Assembly (NCBI RefSeq): GCF_016598475.1
Contig: NZ_JAEMUX010000031.1
Coordinates: forward strand, 1 to 64,000
Direction: 5' to 3'
Origin: Streptomyces adelaidensis
GTDB lineage: Bacteria; Actinomycetota; Actinomycetes; Streptomycetales; Streptomycetaceae
DNA: 64,000 bases
Numbering within the stretch: position 1 is the stretch's first letter; each line of letters begins with the position of its first letter. A program made the position numbers and the translations under genes. Below the pieces are notes generated by a model that had not been told where the DNA came from, ran no database searches, and worked only from the letters and a program-made list of their open reading frames with translations. Of the stretch, positions 17,034-25,212 are shown one piece after another.

Positions 17034-17758
17034 CAACGCCGGACAGAACACCGAAGAGAACACCGAAGAGAACACCGGTGAAGCCGGCGGTCTCCACCCG
17101 CGCCTCCCTCCTCGTCCCCTATTACGAGCACCCCTCCCACCGCCCCGCCGAATGGAACGCCCTCATCGCGGCCGCACCCCTGCTGTACGGCGTCGTCCTG
17201 AACCCGGCCGACGGCCCCGGCGACGCCCCCGACCCGGCCTTCATCCAGGTCGCGGGCCGGCTGCGGACCGCCGGCGTACGCCTCCTCGGCTACGCCGACA
17301 CCGACTACGGCCGCAGACCCGTCACCGACGTCGTACGCGATCTGACCCGGTACCGCGCCTGGTACGGCACCGACGGCACGTTTCTCGACCAAGTGGCCTC
17401 GGGGCCGGGCGAGTTCGACTACTACCGGCGGCTCGCGGCGGCCGTCTGGAGCGCGGGCCACGCCACGCTCGCCCTCAACCCCGGCACCCCGCCGCACCCC
17501 GCCTACGCCCGTGTCGCCGACCTCATCGTCACCTTCGAGGGCAGCTGGGAGACGTACCGGGACGAGCCGTTCACGCCGTGGCCGGGCGGCCGTGGCGGCC
17601 TCGGCGTGCGGGCGTGCCATCTGGTGCACGGGGCGCCGCCGGACGCCGACGTGGCCGCCCTCGCCCGGACCCGCGGCGCCTCCGTGCACTGCGCGGTGCC
17701 CGGCGTGGGGGATCATCCCTGGGGTACGTTGCCGCACGCCCTGGAGCCCACCCGATGA
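17030..17758 (+). CDS. Spherulin-4-like glycosidase (GH135/Sph3 type)
   Basis: This is a 242-residue protein of the spherulation-specific family 4 fold, a (beta/alpha)8 barrel. It begins LLVPYYEHPSHRPAEWNALI and contains a GVVLNPADGPGD strand, RLLGYADTDYG, a GTDGTFLDQV motif with candidate catalytic Asp, and LIVTFEGSW. Fungal Sph3 (GH135) cleaves galactosaminogalactan and is needed for its production. The N-terminus has no clear signal peptide; instead residues 5-16 are a repeated RTPK motif encoded by a 12-bp tandem repeat. ATGA overlap with the membrane protein gene. Cytoplasmic or unconventional location remains open. Confidence 0.8.
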   Translation: MTTPDRTPKRTPKRTPVKPAVSTRASLLVPYYEHPSHRPAEWNALIAAAPLLYGVVLNPADGPGDAPDPAFIQVAGRLRTAGVRLLGYADTDYGRRPVTDVVRDLTRYRAWYGTDGTFLDQVASGPGEFDYYRRLAAAVWSAGHATLALNPGTPPHPAYARVADLIVTFEGSWETYRDEPFTPWPGGRGGLGVRACHLVHGAPPDADVAALARTRGASVHCAVPGVGDHPWGTLPHALEPTR

Positions 17759-18570
17759 GCCGCGTCCTCACCCGCAGCGCCCTGCTGTCCCTCCTCCTGC
17801 TGGCCGCGGGCTGCACGGCCGCCCCCGACGACAAGCCGGGCACCGGCCGGGAGACCGGCACAGGCGCGGGCGCCCGCTGGCAGCCGGAGCCCGGCACGGA
17901 CTGGCAGTGGCAGCTCAGCGGGCGCCTGGACACCTCCGTCGACGTCGCCGTCTACGACATCGACGGCTTCGACCGGTCCGCCGACACGGTCGCCGAGCTG
18001 CACGACGACGGCCGCAAGGTCATCTGCTATCTGTCGACCGGCGCCTGGGAGGACTGGCGCCCGGACGCCGACGAGTTCCCGAAGTCGGTCATAGGCAAGG
18101 GCAACGGCTGGGAGGGCGAACGCTGGCTCGACATCCGCGAGACCGACGTCCTCGAACCCCTCATGGCCGCCCGTATCGACATGTGCGCGGAGAAGGGCTT
18201 CGACGCGGTCGAGCCGGACAACATGGACGGCTACCGCAACGAGACCGGCTTCCCCCTCAAGGCCACCGACCAACTGCGCTACAACCGCCTCATCGCCCGC
18301 CTCGCCCACGAACGGGGCCTCGCGGTCGGCCTGAAGAACGACCTCGACCAGATCCCGGAACTCGTCGACGACTTCGACTTCGCGGTCAACGAGCAGTGCG
18401 CCCAGTACGAGGAGTGCGAGGACCTGACGCCCTTCATCGACGCCGGCAAGGCCGTCTTCCACGTCGAGTACGAGAGGGAGACGGACGACTTCTGCCCCGA
18501 GGCCCGGCGCCTGGAGCTCAGCTCGCTGCTGAAGAAGTGGGAGCTGGGGGTGTGGCGCGAGGCCTGCTGA
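17755..18570 (+). CDS. GH114-like endo-galactosaminidase lipoprotein (Ega3-like)
   Basis: This is a 271-residue lipoprotein: signal segment followed by lipobox LAAGC (Cys about residue 20). The mature part is a TIM barrel of the GH114 type, starting WQWQLSGRLDTSVDVAVYDIDGFD, with KVICYLSTGAWEDWRPD and the conserved acidic segment AVEPDNMDGY; later LAVGLKNDLDQIPEL. GH114 enzymes such as fungal Ega3 are endo-alpha-1,4-galactosaminidases acting on (de-acetylated) galactosamine polymers. It is the last gene of the operon, ATGA-coupled to the GH135-like gene, and probably trims the polymer at the membrane's outer face. Confidence 0.9.
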   Translation: MSRVLTRSALLSLLLLAAGCTAAPDDKPGTGRETGTGAGARWQPEPGTDWQWQLSGRLDTSVDVAVYDIDGFDRSADTVAELHDDGRKVICYLSTGAWEDWRPDADEFPKSVIGKGNGWEGERWLDIRETDVLEPLMAARIDMCAEKGFDAVEPDNMDGYRNETGFPLKATDQLRYNRLIARLAHERGLAVGLKNDLDQIPELVDDFDFAVNEQCAQYEECEDLTPFIDAGKAVFHVEYERETDDFCPEARRLELSSLLKKWELGVWREAC

Positions 18571-18592
18571 TCACCCGAGGGCCCCTAGGGGA

Positions 18593-19411
18593 TCACCCGA
18601 GGGTGAACACGACCAGCGCCGCCGTCGCCGCGGTCTCCGCCAGCCCGCCGAACACATCACCGCTCACCCCGCCGAACCGCCGCGTGCAGTGCCGAAGCAG
18701 CGACTCGGCGGCACCACAGGCGAGGACGACCGCGACGACCGTACGGCCCATGTCGTACGGCCCGAGAAGCGCCGCCGTGCCCGCCGCCGCGCAGAGGACC
18801 AGGCCGGCGACGAGCAGCGCTCGCCGTACCGGCACCACGCCCGCCACCGCCGCCCCGAGACCCTCGGGCCGGGCGGCCGGAACACCCCCGCGCGCGGCCA
18901 GCGTCAGGGCCAGCCGGGCGGCGGTCGCCGAGACGGCCGCCGCGAGCGCGCCCAGCGCCCAGGACTGCCCGTACGCCTCGGCGAGCGCGGCGACCTGGGC
19001 GAGCAGGACGAGCACGAGGGCGATGACACCGAACGGCCCGATGTCCGACTGCTTCATGATCCGCAGGGCGTCCTCGGCCGGCTTGCCGCTGCCGAGCCCG
19101 TCGGCGGTGTCGGCGAGCCCGTCCAGGTGCAGGCCCCGGGTGAGCACGGCCGGTACGGCGACGGAGGCCACGGCGGCGAGCAGCGGCCCCGCGCCCAGGA
19201 GCAGGAGGAGGCCGCCGAGCGCGGCCGAGACCAGGCCGACGACCAGCCCGGCGACGGGCGCGCAGAGCATCCCGACGCGTGCCGCCTCGCGGTCCCAGCG
19301 GGTCACGCGGACCGGCAGCACGGTCAGGGTGCCGAAAGCGAAACGGAGGCCGTCGCAGAGCGTGGGGCGGGCGGACGGATCCGTCGGCTCGGGCTCGGGG
19401 GTCGTGGACAC
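18593..19411 (-). CDS. cobS: Adenosylcobinamide-GDP ribazoletransferase (cobalamin synthase)
   Basis: This is a 272-residue integral membrane enzyme that joins adenosylcobinamide-GDP to alpha-ribazole in the last stage of cobalamin synthesis. The family start LRFAFGTLTVLPV, the motif GLHLDGLADTADGLGSG with metal-binding acidic residues, and KQSDIGPFGVIALVLVLLAQV are all present. About six hydrophobic helices follow. GTG start at 19411. It is convergent with the GH114 gene, separated by only 22 bp containing two GATCACCCGAGGG copies that can form a short shared hairpin. cobT and cobU lie nearby. Confidence 0.95.
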   Translation of the reverse strand: MSTTPEPEPTDPSARPTLCDGLRFAFGTLTVLPVRVTRWDREAARVGMLCAPVAGLVVGLVSAALGGLLLLLGAGPLLAAVASVAVPAVLTRGLHLDGLADTADGLGSGKPAEDALRIMKQSDIGPFGVIALVLVLLAQVAALAEAYGQSWALGALAAAVSATAARLALTLAARGGVPAARPEGLGAAVAGVVPVRRALLVAGLVLCAAAGTAALLGPYDMGRTVVAVVLACGAAESLLRHCTRRFGGVSGDVFGGLAETAATAALVVFTLG

Positions 19412-19472
19412 CGGCGCAGGCTATCCGGCGGGCTCGGCGGCGCCCGGAGCCGGTGGTGGATAAAGTTCACAT

Positions 19473-20279
19473 ATGGGTCACTGGTGGGAACGGAACGTCA
19501 TCGAGCCGGGCAAACTGCCGCTGCTCCTCGCCCTCACGGCCTTCATCCTCACCTTCCTGATCACCAGGCTCATCACCCGGCTGATCCGAGCGGGCAAGGG
19601 CCCCTTCCGCAACGTCAGCGGCAGCGGCGGCGTGCACATCCACCATGTCGTCCCCGGCGTCGTCCTCACCGTCGCCGGCGGCTTCGGCTCGGTGGCCGGC
19701 GACGGGCACGGCCTGGGCACGCTGATCTCCGCCGTGCTCTTCGGCATGGGGGTGGGCCTGGTCCTCGACGAGTTCGCCCTGATCCTGCACCTCGACGACG
19801 TGTACTGGAGTGAGGCGGGCCGCCAGAGCGTCGAAGTGGTCGTACTCACGGCCGCCCTCGTGGGCCTGATGCTGGTCGGCTTCGTCCCGCTCGGCGTCAA
19901 CGACCTCAGCGACGAGGAACTCCAGAACCGCGGCGCCGTCCTGCTCAGCATGGGGACGAACTTCGCCATCGCCCTGATCGCCCTCAGCAAGGGCAAGGCC
20001 CGCACGGCGATCTTCGGCGTGATCATCCCGTTCATCGCCGTCATCGGCGCGATCCGCCTGGCCCGCCCCACCTCCGCCTGGGCCCGCCGCTTCTACCGAC
20101 GCCGCCCGCGTGCCCGCGCCCGCTCCTGGCTGCGCGCCTACCGCCACGACCGCCGCTGGATCGGACCGAGCCGCCGCCTTCAGGACTGGATCGGCGGCAC
20201 CCCGGACGTGACACCGGCACCGGAACTGGAGCCGGGAGCCGGTCGGGCGGGACCGTCCGGCCCGGCGGAACGCCGCTGA
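19473..20279 (+). CDS. Conserved multi-pass membrane protein of unknown function
   Basis: This is a 268-residue membrane protein with about five helices. The first is LPLLLALTAFILTFLITRLI. A conserved-looking GVHIHHVVPGVVLTVAGG motif places several His residues near a helix start, and VLDEFALILHLDDVYW follows. A basic C-terminal tail (about residues 205-235) is likely cytoplasmic. It is divergent from cobS by 61 bp. Its 3' end overlaps the convergent rhomboid-like gene by about 100 bp. The His/Asp pattern could bind a metal or lipid head group, but no function is known to me. Confidence 0.8.
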   Translation: MGHWWERNVIEPGKLPLLLALTAFILTFLITRLITRLIRAGKGPFRNVSGSGGVHIHHVVPGVVLTVAGGFGSVAGDGHGLGTLISAVLFGMGVGLVLDEFALILHLDDVYWSEAGRQSVEVVVLTAALVGLMLVGFVPLGVNDLSDEELQNRGAVLLSMGTNFAIALIALSKGKARTAIFGVIIPFIAVIGAIRLARPTSAWARRFYRRRPRARARSWLRAYRHDRRWIGPSRRLQDWIGGTPDVTPAPELEPGAGRAGPSGPAERR

Positions 20280-20923
20280 CGTACGGCGACGACCCCGCAC
20301 AGCACCAGCACCGCCCCGATCGCCGCCAGATGCTCCTTGCCCGCCAGGTTCTCCTTCACCAGCACCTCGACGACCATCGCCACGACCACCGCGCCCGCCG
20401 TCACATACGCCCGGCAACGCCACCCCACGAACACGGCGAGCCCGACCACCGCCGCCGACGGCCCGGTGTCCACGACCCGCGCGTCCGACGCGGGCAGCCC
20501 CACGAAGAAGACGTCCGGCCCGAGCGCGATGCCCACCCGCGCGTACAACGTGCCGGCCAGCGTGGCGAGGTACGCGACGGCCAGTGTCCGCCGTCTGCCC
20601 AGGCAGATCTCCGCGATCCCGAACACGACCAGGATCTGCGCGAGCGCACCCCACACGGGCAGATCCAGCGCCGGTACGAAGAGGGAGAGCGGCGTGCGCA
20701 GCAGTGCGAGCCGGAGCGGGTCCTCGGCGCGTACGGCACCGACGTTCTCGACGAGCCGGTAGCCCCAGGACTGGTTGTGCACGAGGTGGACGACAGTCGT
20801 CAGACAGACGGCGGCGACCGTCATGGGCACCGCCCGCAGGCGCCGGTGGACGACGGCCGGGCGCACGGCCCCGTACAGGAGCCCCCATTCGACGCGGGCC
20901 CAGCGGACGACGGCCCCCTTCAT
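20180..20923 (-). CDS. Rhomboid-like membrane protein
   Basis: This is a 247-residue membrane protein with about six hydrophobic segments. The layout resembles rhomboid-like proteins of streptomycetes: PMTVAAVCLTTVVHLVHNQS, an ILVVFGIAEICLGRRRTLAVAYLA helix pair and a TGPSAAVVGLAVFVGW segment in place of the catalytic GxSG. TGPSAA retains G-x-S-like spacing, so activity cannot be excluded. I chose the ATG at 20923 with GAGGG upstream. The 100-bp antiparallel overlap with the upstream convergent gene is unusually long for two real genes, but both have convincing composition. Confidence 0.72.
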   Translation of the reverse strand: MKGAVVRWARVEWGLLYGAVRPAVVHRRLRAVPMTVAAVCLTTVVHLVHNQSWGYRLVENVGAVRAEDPLRLALLRTPLSLFVPALDLPVWGALAQILVVFGIAEICLGRRRTLAVAYLATLAGTLYARVGIALGPDVFFVGLPASDARVVDTGPSAAVVGLAVFVGWRCRAYVTAGAVVVAMVVEVLVKENLAGKEHLAAIGAVLVLCGVVAVRQRRSAGPDGPARPAPGSSSGAGVTSGVPPIQS

Positions 20924-21099
20924 GTACACGCCCTCATCCGTGATCCCCACAGCCGCAGCACCGACCCCGCGTCGAGGTGCCCACCACATTCGAAGACCGA
21001 CCGGAACACGGCGAAGTTGAGCGAGACCTGCGTGATCCCGATCTCGCTATGGGGCCGCGTCCCGTAGGCGGTGCGTGGGCGGGCCCTCAAGGCGGAAGC

Positions 21100-21152
21100 C
21101 TGGGGGCACCCCCTGCTTTTAAGGGGCGCGGGGAACTGCGCGACCAGCCCCC
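21100..21152. repeat. Intergenic palindromic repeat copy, upstream of rhomboid-like gene
   Basis: GGGGGCACCCCCTGCTTTTAA is followed by GGGGCGCGGGGAACTGCGCG and ACCAGCCCC. It lies in the 273-bp gap 20924-21196 between the 3' end of cobT and the 5' end of the rhomboid-like gene, so it probably serves as a cobT 3' structure. No gene is visible in this gap. Confidence 0.8.
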
Positions 21153-21196
21153 ACGCACCCGCAGCCGAAGAGCGCACCCCTCGGGCGCCGCGGAGC

Positions 21197-22312
21197 CTAC
21201 GTCGCGTCGTACTCCTCGGCCGGCTTCCGCTCCGGTTCAGCCTCCGGCTCCGGCTCCGCCGACTCCCGCTCCCGCTCGGGAATTTCCGCGGCCAGCGCCG
21301 CCGCGGCCTGCACCAGAGGCAGCGCCAGCAGCGCCCCCACCCCCTCGCCGACCTTCACCCCGTGGTCGAGCAGCGGCTCGATGGCCATCCGGTCCAGCGC
21401 CTTGGCCTGGGCCGGCTCCCCGCTGCTCTGCCCGGCGAGCCACCAGTCCGGCGCCCGGAACGCGACCCTCTGCGCGACCAGCGCACACGCCGCCGACACG
21501 ACCCCGTCGAGGATCACCGGCATCTTCCGCACCGCGCTCTGCAGCAGGAACCCGGTCATGGCCGCGAGATCCGCGCCGCCCACGGTCGCCAGCAGCTGCA
21601 ACTGGTCCCCGAGCACCGGCCGGGCCCGCCGCAGCGAGTCCCGTACGGCCGCGCACTTACGCATCCACGCCAGGTCGTCGATCGCCCGGCCGCCTCGCCC
21701 GGTGACGACGGACGCGTCGGTCCCGCACAGCCCGGCGACGAGGACCGCCGCCGCCGTGGTCCCGCCGACACTCACATCACCGAGGACGACGAGGTCGGTG
21801 CCGGAGTCCGCCTCCTCGTCCGCGAGGGCGACGCCCACCCGGAACGCGGCCTCCGCCTCCTGCGCCGTCAGCGCGTCCTCGACATCGATCCGCCCGGACC
21901 CACGCCGCACCCGGTGCCGTACGACCTCCGCGGGCAGCGCGTCCGGGTCGCAGTCGAGCGCCAGGTCCACCACGCGTACGGGTACGTCGAGCCGCCGGGC
22001 CAGCACCGACACCGGGCTGCTGCCGTCGAGGACGGCCCGCACCAGCTCCTCCGCGGTGCCCGCCGGCCGCGCCGAGACGCCGAGTTCGGCGATCCCGTGG
22101 TCGCCCGCGAACAGCACCACCCGGGCCTGGCTGATCGGCCGCACCGGCACGGCCGACTGCGCCGCCGCCAGCCACTCGCCCAGTTCGTCGAGGCGGCCCA
22201 GCGCCCCGGGCGGCACGATCTGCCTCTCCCGCCGCGCCTCGGCGTCGCGGCGCACCCCACCGTCGGGGCGCTCGATCAGATCGGTGAAGTCGTCGAGATT
22301 AAGCGAGCTCAT
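21197..22312 (-). CDS. cobT: Nicotinate-nucleotide:dimethylbenzimidazole phosphoribosyltransferase
   Basis: This is a 371-residue enzyme making alpha-ribazole phosphate from dimethylbenzimidazole and nicotinate mononucleotide, for the lower loop of cobalamin. Signatures include PPGALGRLDELGEWLA, VVLFAGDHGIAELGVSA, and LGDVSVGGTTAAAVL. The catalytic Glu is near the C-terminus in HGVKVGEGVGALLALPL. A Glu/Pro-rich tail (about residues 348-371) is extra. ATG at 22312; the upstream extension is the promoter region. No B12 riboswitch boxes are visible upstream. Genes cobS and cobU flank it. Confidence 0.95.
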   Translation of the reverse strand: MSSLNLDDFTDLIERPDGGVRRDAEARRERQIVPPGALGRLDELGEWLAAAQSAVPVRPISQARVVLFAGDHGIAELGVSARPAGTAEELVRAVLDGSSPVSVLARRLDVPVRVVDLALDCDPDALPAEVVRHRVRRGSGRIDVEDALTAQEAEAAFRVGVALADEEADSGTDLVVLGDVSVGGTTAAAVLVAGLCGTDASVVTGRGGRAIDDLAWMRKCAAVRDSLRRARPVLGDQLQLLATVGGADLAAMTGFLLQSAVRKMPVILDGVVSAACALVAQRVAFRAPDWWLAGQSSGEPAQAKALDRMAIEPLLDHGVKVGEGVGALLALPLVQAAAALAAEIPERERESAEPEPEAEPERKPAEEYDAT

Positions 22313-22554
22313 TCGCCGAACAGTACCGGCAGCGATCGAACACGACCGCGCCACACCGAGACCCCGGGACGTACGAACGCCGCACCGCGCCACCGGCACG
22401 TCATTGCACCAGGGATCACGACCACGTACGTACCTTTTAGGGGCGAATGTCCATGCACGCTTGTCGTCCCCGTCGTCCCCGTCGTCCCCGCCTCCCCTCC
22501 CCTCGCCTCCCCTCCCCATCCCTCCCCTTCCCGTTCTTCTCAGGAGTCGCCGCC

Positions 22555-23454
22555 ATGTCCCCCACTCCGCGGCCGGACCCCGGCCCGCTCGCCCCGGGTG
22601 CCGACCCCTTCCACGAACCGCGCCGGGACGACTGCCCGTGGTGCGGCTCGCGGCAGTTGCGTACGCGGGTGCGTGCGCCGGAGGGGAAGCGGCGCACGCC
22701 GGGCACGTTCGTGTTCGACGAGTGCCGGGACTGCTCACACGCCTTCCAGAACCCCCGGCCCACGCCGGACGGGCTGCTGCTCCGCCATCACCAGCACCCC
22801 ACCCAGGCCCACATCCGCTCGAACCTCGCCGGCCGGCTGCGCCGCAGGCACCACCGCGTCGCCGCCCGCGCGATGCTGCCGTACCCCGAGCCGGAGAGCT
22901 GGCTCGACGTCGGCACCGGCCACGGGTACTTCCCGGAGGCCGCGCGCGAGGTGCACCCGTACACCTCCTTCGACGGCCTCGACCCGACCCCGCGCGTCGA
23001 ACGGGCGCTGGCGGCCGGGCGGATCGAGGAGGCGCACGAGGGCCTGCTCACCGACCCGGCGATCGTCGCCCGGCTGCGCGCCCGCTACGACGTGGTCAGC
23101 ATGTTCCACCACCTGGAACACACCGCCGACCCCCGCGAGGAACTCCGCGCCGCCCGCGCCGCGCTGCGCCCCGGCGGCCACCTCCTCGTCGAAGTCCCGG
23201 ACCCCGCCCGTCCGTTCGGCACCCTTCCCGTCGGCGGGAGGTGGCCCTGGAAGCAGTCCGAACGCCCCCGCCCCCTCCACCTCATGCCCCTGCGCAACCT
23301 GCTCGCCGAACTGGAGTCACTGGGCTACGAGGTGCTCACCACCCGCGCCTGCGCCCCCCTCCCGCCCCGCGCACACCGCATCATCGCGCGCCGCGCGACA
23401 CAACCGTCCGCCCCCTCGGCCCCATCGGTCCCCTCAGGTCCCTCAGGTCCGTAG
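22555..23454 (+). CDS. Class I SAM-dependent methyltransferase with N-terminal zinc ribbon
   Basis: This 299-residue protein starts with a probable zinc-binding ribbon: CPWCGS near residue 23 and CRDCSH about 34 residues later. The Rossmann-type methyltransferase domain follows, with motif I WLDVGTGHGYFPEAA, an acidic GLDPTP, VSMFHHLEHTADP and LRPGGHLLVEVPDP. This resembles sugar/antibiotic-type methyltransferases with a zinc ribbon, but the substrate is unknown. The tail ends in a Ser/Pro-rich repeat (PSAPSAPSVPSGPSGP). ATG at 22555 with AGGAG upstream. Its end overlaps convergent cobU by 12 bp. Confidence 0.85.
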   Translation: MSPTPRPDPGPLAPGADPFHEPRRDDCPWCGSRQLRTRVRAPEGKRRTPGTFVFDECRDCSHAFQNPRPTPDGLLLRHHQHPTQAHIRSNLAGRLRRRHHRVAARAMLPYPEPESWLDVGTGHGYFPEAAREVHPYTSFDGLDPTPRVERALAAGRIEEAHEGLLTDPAIVARLRARYDVVSMFHHLEHTADPREELRAARAALRPGGHLLVEVPDPARPFGTLPVGGRWPWKQSERPRPLHLMPLRNLLAELESLGYEVLTTRACAPLPPRAHRIIARRATQPSAPSAPSVPSGPSGP

Positions 23455-24648
23455 GGGCAGCGACTGCCCCGCCACCACCAGCAGCACGTGCTCGCACTCC
23501 GCCGCGAACGCCGCGTTCAGCCGCCCGAGTTCGTCCCGGTAGCGGCGCCCGGAGGCGGTGGCCGGCACGATCCCGGAGCCCACCTCGTTGGAGACGGCGA
23601 CCACCGTGCGGCGCGTGTGCCGTACGGCGTCCGTCAGCTCGGTGACACGCGCCCGGAGCGCGCGCTCCCCACCACCGGCCCACTCCGCGTCGTCCCAGGC
23701 ACCCACCGAGTCCATCGCATCGGTCAGCCACAGCGACAGACAGTCGACGAGCAGCGGCGCCCCCTCGTCGTCCTTCAACAGCGGTACGAGGTCGCAGGTC
23801 TCGACCGTGCGCCAGGATCCGGGCCGCCGTTCCCGATGAAGCGCGACCCGCGCGGCCCACTCCCCGTCCCCGTTGCGCAGCCCGCCCGTCGCCACGTACA
23901 GCACGTCCGGGAACGCCTCCAGCCGCCGCTCCGCCTCCACCGACTTCCCCGATCGCGCCCCGCCGAGCACCAGAGTCCGACGCGGCACATCCGGTACGTC
24001 CTCGTAGACGCCCACCGTCAGCGTCGTCCCGTCCGGCACGGCGCGCGCCCCCGCCGCCGCGAGCCGGCGCAGCAACTCGCCGCCCGGCGGCACCTCGTGG
24101 CCGATGTGCACGGCGACGACATCGGTCGTCGGCCCCACGGCCCCCGCCGCCCGCAGCCGCGCCAGCGCGTCCGGCCGCCCCAGCACATCGCCGAGCACCA
24201 TGTCGTACGGCTCCACCGACTGCTCCTCCACCCCGGCCGGCCCGCCCCCCGGCGGCAGATACAGCACCCGTTGCCCGTCGGGCCCGGTCACCGCGTACCC
24301 CGTCCCCGGCGCGTCCAGCGCCAGCGCCCGCACCCGGTGCCCGGTCAGCAGCGCCAGCTCCCTTCCGTCCGGCACCCGCCCCGGCTGCGGCAGCCCCGCC
24401 GGCACCTCCACGGCGGGCCCGTCGTGCGGATGAGACAGCAGCACCTGCCGTACGCCGGTCAGTGAGCGCCCGGCGCGCGCGGCCGCGAGAGCGGCGCCCG
24501 GCGTGAGATCGAGCAACAGCGTGCCGTCCACAAGCAGCGCGGTCGCCCCGCGCGCGGCAGCGCCGAGCGCGGTCGCGCACACCGCGCACGGACAGTCGGG
24601 GCGGGGGAGTCCCGCCGGGGCACCAGTGCCGAGCAGAGTCATTTCCAC
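23443..24648 (-). CDS. cobU: CobU-type bifunctional adenosylcobinamide kinase with N-terminal MBL-like domain
   Basis: This is a 401-residue two-domain protein. The C-terminal part (about residues 225-401) is CobU, which phosphorylates adenosylcobinamide and transfers GMP; its P-loop is GGARSGKS and the strand VVAVSNEVGSGIVP follows. The N-terminal part (about 1-220) resembles a metallo-beta-lactamase fold (TLLGTGAPAGLPRPDCPCAVC), but the metal motif is degraded to SHPHDGP, so it may be inactive or serve another role. The start is uncertain: GTG 24648 or ATG 24642 fit homologue-like N-termini; upstream ATGs at 24678 and 24672 are also in frame. The SD sequence is weak. Confidence 0.88.
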   Translation of the reverse strand: MEMTLLGTGAPAGLPRPDCPCAVCATALGAAARGATALLVDGTLLLDLTPGAALAAARAGRSLTGVRQVLLSHPHDGPAVEVPAGLPQPGRVPDGRELALLTGHRVRALALDAPGTGYAVTGPDGQRVLYLPPGGGPAGVEEQSVEPYDMVLGDVLGRPDALARLRAAGAVGPTTDVVAVHIGHEVPPGGELLRRLAAAGARAVPDGTTLTVGVYEDVPDVPRRTLVLGGARSGKSVEAERRLEAFPDVLYVATGGLRNGDGEWAARVALHRERRPGSWRTVETCDLVPLLKDDEGAPLLVDCLSLWLTDAMDSVGAWDDAEWAGGGERALRARVTELTDAVRHTRRTVVAVSNEVGSGIVPATASGRRYRDELGRLNAAFAAECEHVLLVVAGQSLPLRT

Positions 24649-24771
24649 GCCCCGATTTTCGCGTGTCTTCATGAACACCCGCAGGTCTTGCGCGTCCGAC
24701 TAGGCTCGGGGGGAACCGGATCTTGCTCGGTGCCGTGCGTACGGTGCCCGGCGATACTTACGGAGGCTCAC

Positions 24772-24975
24772 ATGGCGGCATGGATGTGGCGGTTCGAGAA
24801 GGCCGACGGGGCGGAAGTCCAGCCCGCGGTCCAGCCCGAGGAGTTCACGACCCAGGGGGATGCCGAGTCGTGGATCGGCGAGTACTGGAAAGACCTCCTC
24901 GAAGGCGGCGCCGACCAGGTACGGCTCTTCGAGGACACGACGGAGATCTACGGGCCGATGAGCCTCCACGCGTAG
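24772..24975 (+). CDS. Small conserved actinobacterial protein
   Basis: This is a 67-residue acidic soluble protein: MAAWMWRFEKADGAEVQ, then a DAESWIGEYWKDLLEGGADQV segment and VRLFEDTTEIYGPMSL. Such small proteins are widely conserved in streptomycetes, and I know no function for them. The ATG at 24772 has an ideal GGAGG site 6 nt upstream. It is divergent from cobU and stands alone, followed by a gap with a palindromic repeat. Confidence 0.85.
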   Translation: MAAWMWRFEKADGAEVQPAVQPEEFTTQGDAESWIGEYWKDLLEGGADQVRLFEDTTEIYGPMSLHA

Positions 24976-25072
24976 CGCTCCGCGGGGCGGGGCCTGTGTA
25001 CGGGGCTCCGCCCCGATCCCCGCGCTCTTGCTCGGGGGGTGCGGGTGCGTTGGCGGGTGCGGGTTCGGTGGG

Positions 25073-25163
25073 GGCTGATCGCGCAGTTCCCCGCGCCCCT
25101 GAAACGCAGGGCGTGCCCCCGGGCCCTTGTTTTTCAGGGGCGCGGGGAACTGCGCGATCAGCC
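25073..25163. repeat. Intergenic palindromic repeat, perfect 32-bp inverted arms
   Basis: The left arm starts GGCTGATCGCGCAGTTCCCC (25073-25104). The right arm (25132-25163) is its exact 32-nt inverse complement. The loop is 27 nt and the right arm starts after TTTT. This is the most complete copy of the family here. It lies between the small protein gene and the 3' end of the methyltransferase gene (convergent), the place of a bidirectional terminator. The rest of gap 24976-25212 holds nothing else. Confidence 0.92.
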
Positions 25164-25212
25164 ATGAACCACCCGCACATTCGTACCCACCGCAGACAGA
25201 ACGGCGCGCCTC

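Noticed and set aside
22313..24771. Cobalamin riboswitch for cobT or cobU
   Set aside because: I could not find the B12-box (GCCACTG) or the other conserved segments in the upstream regions.
25073..25163. CRISPR array or insertion-sequence ends
   Set aside because: The inverted arms belong to single dispersed palindromes, without spacer periodicity or a transposase gene.
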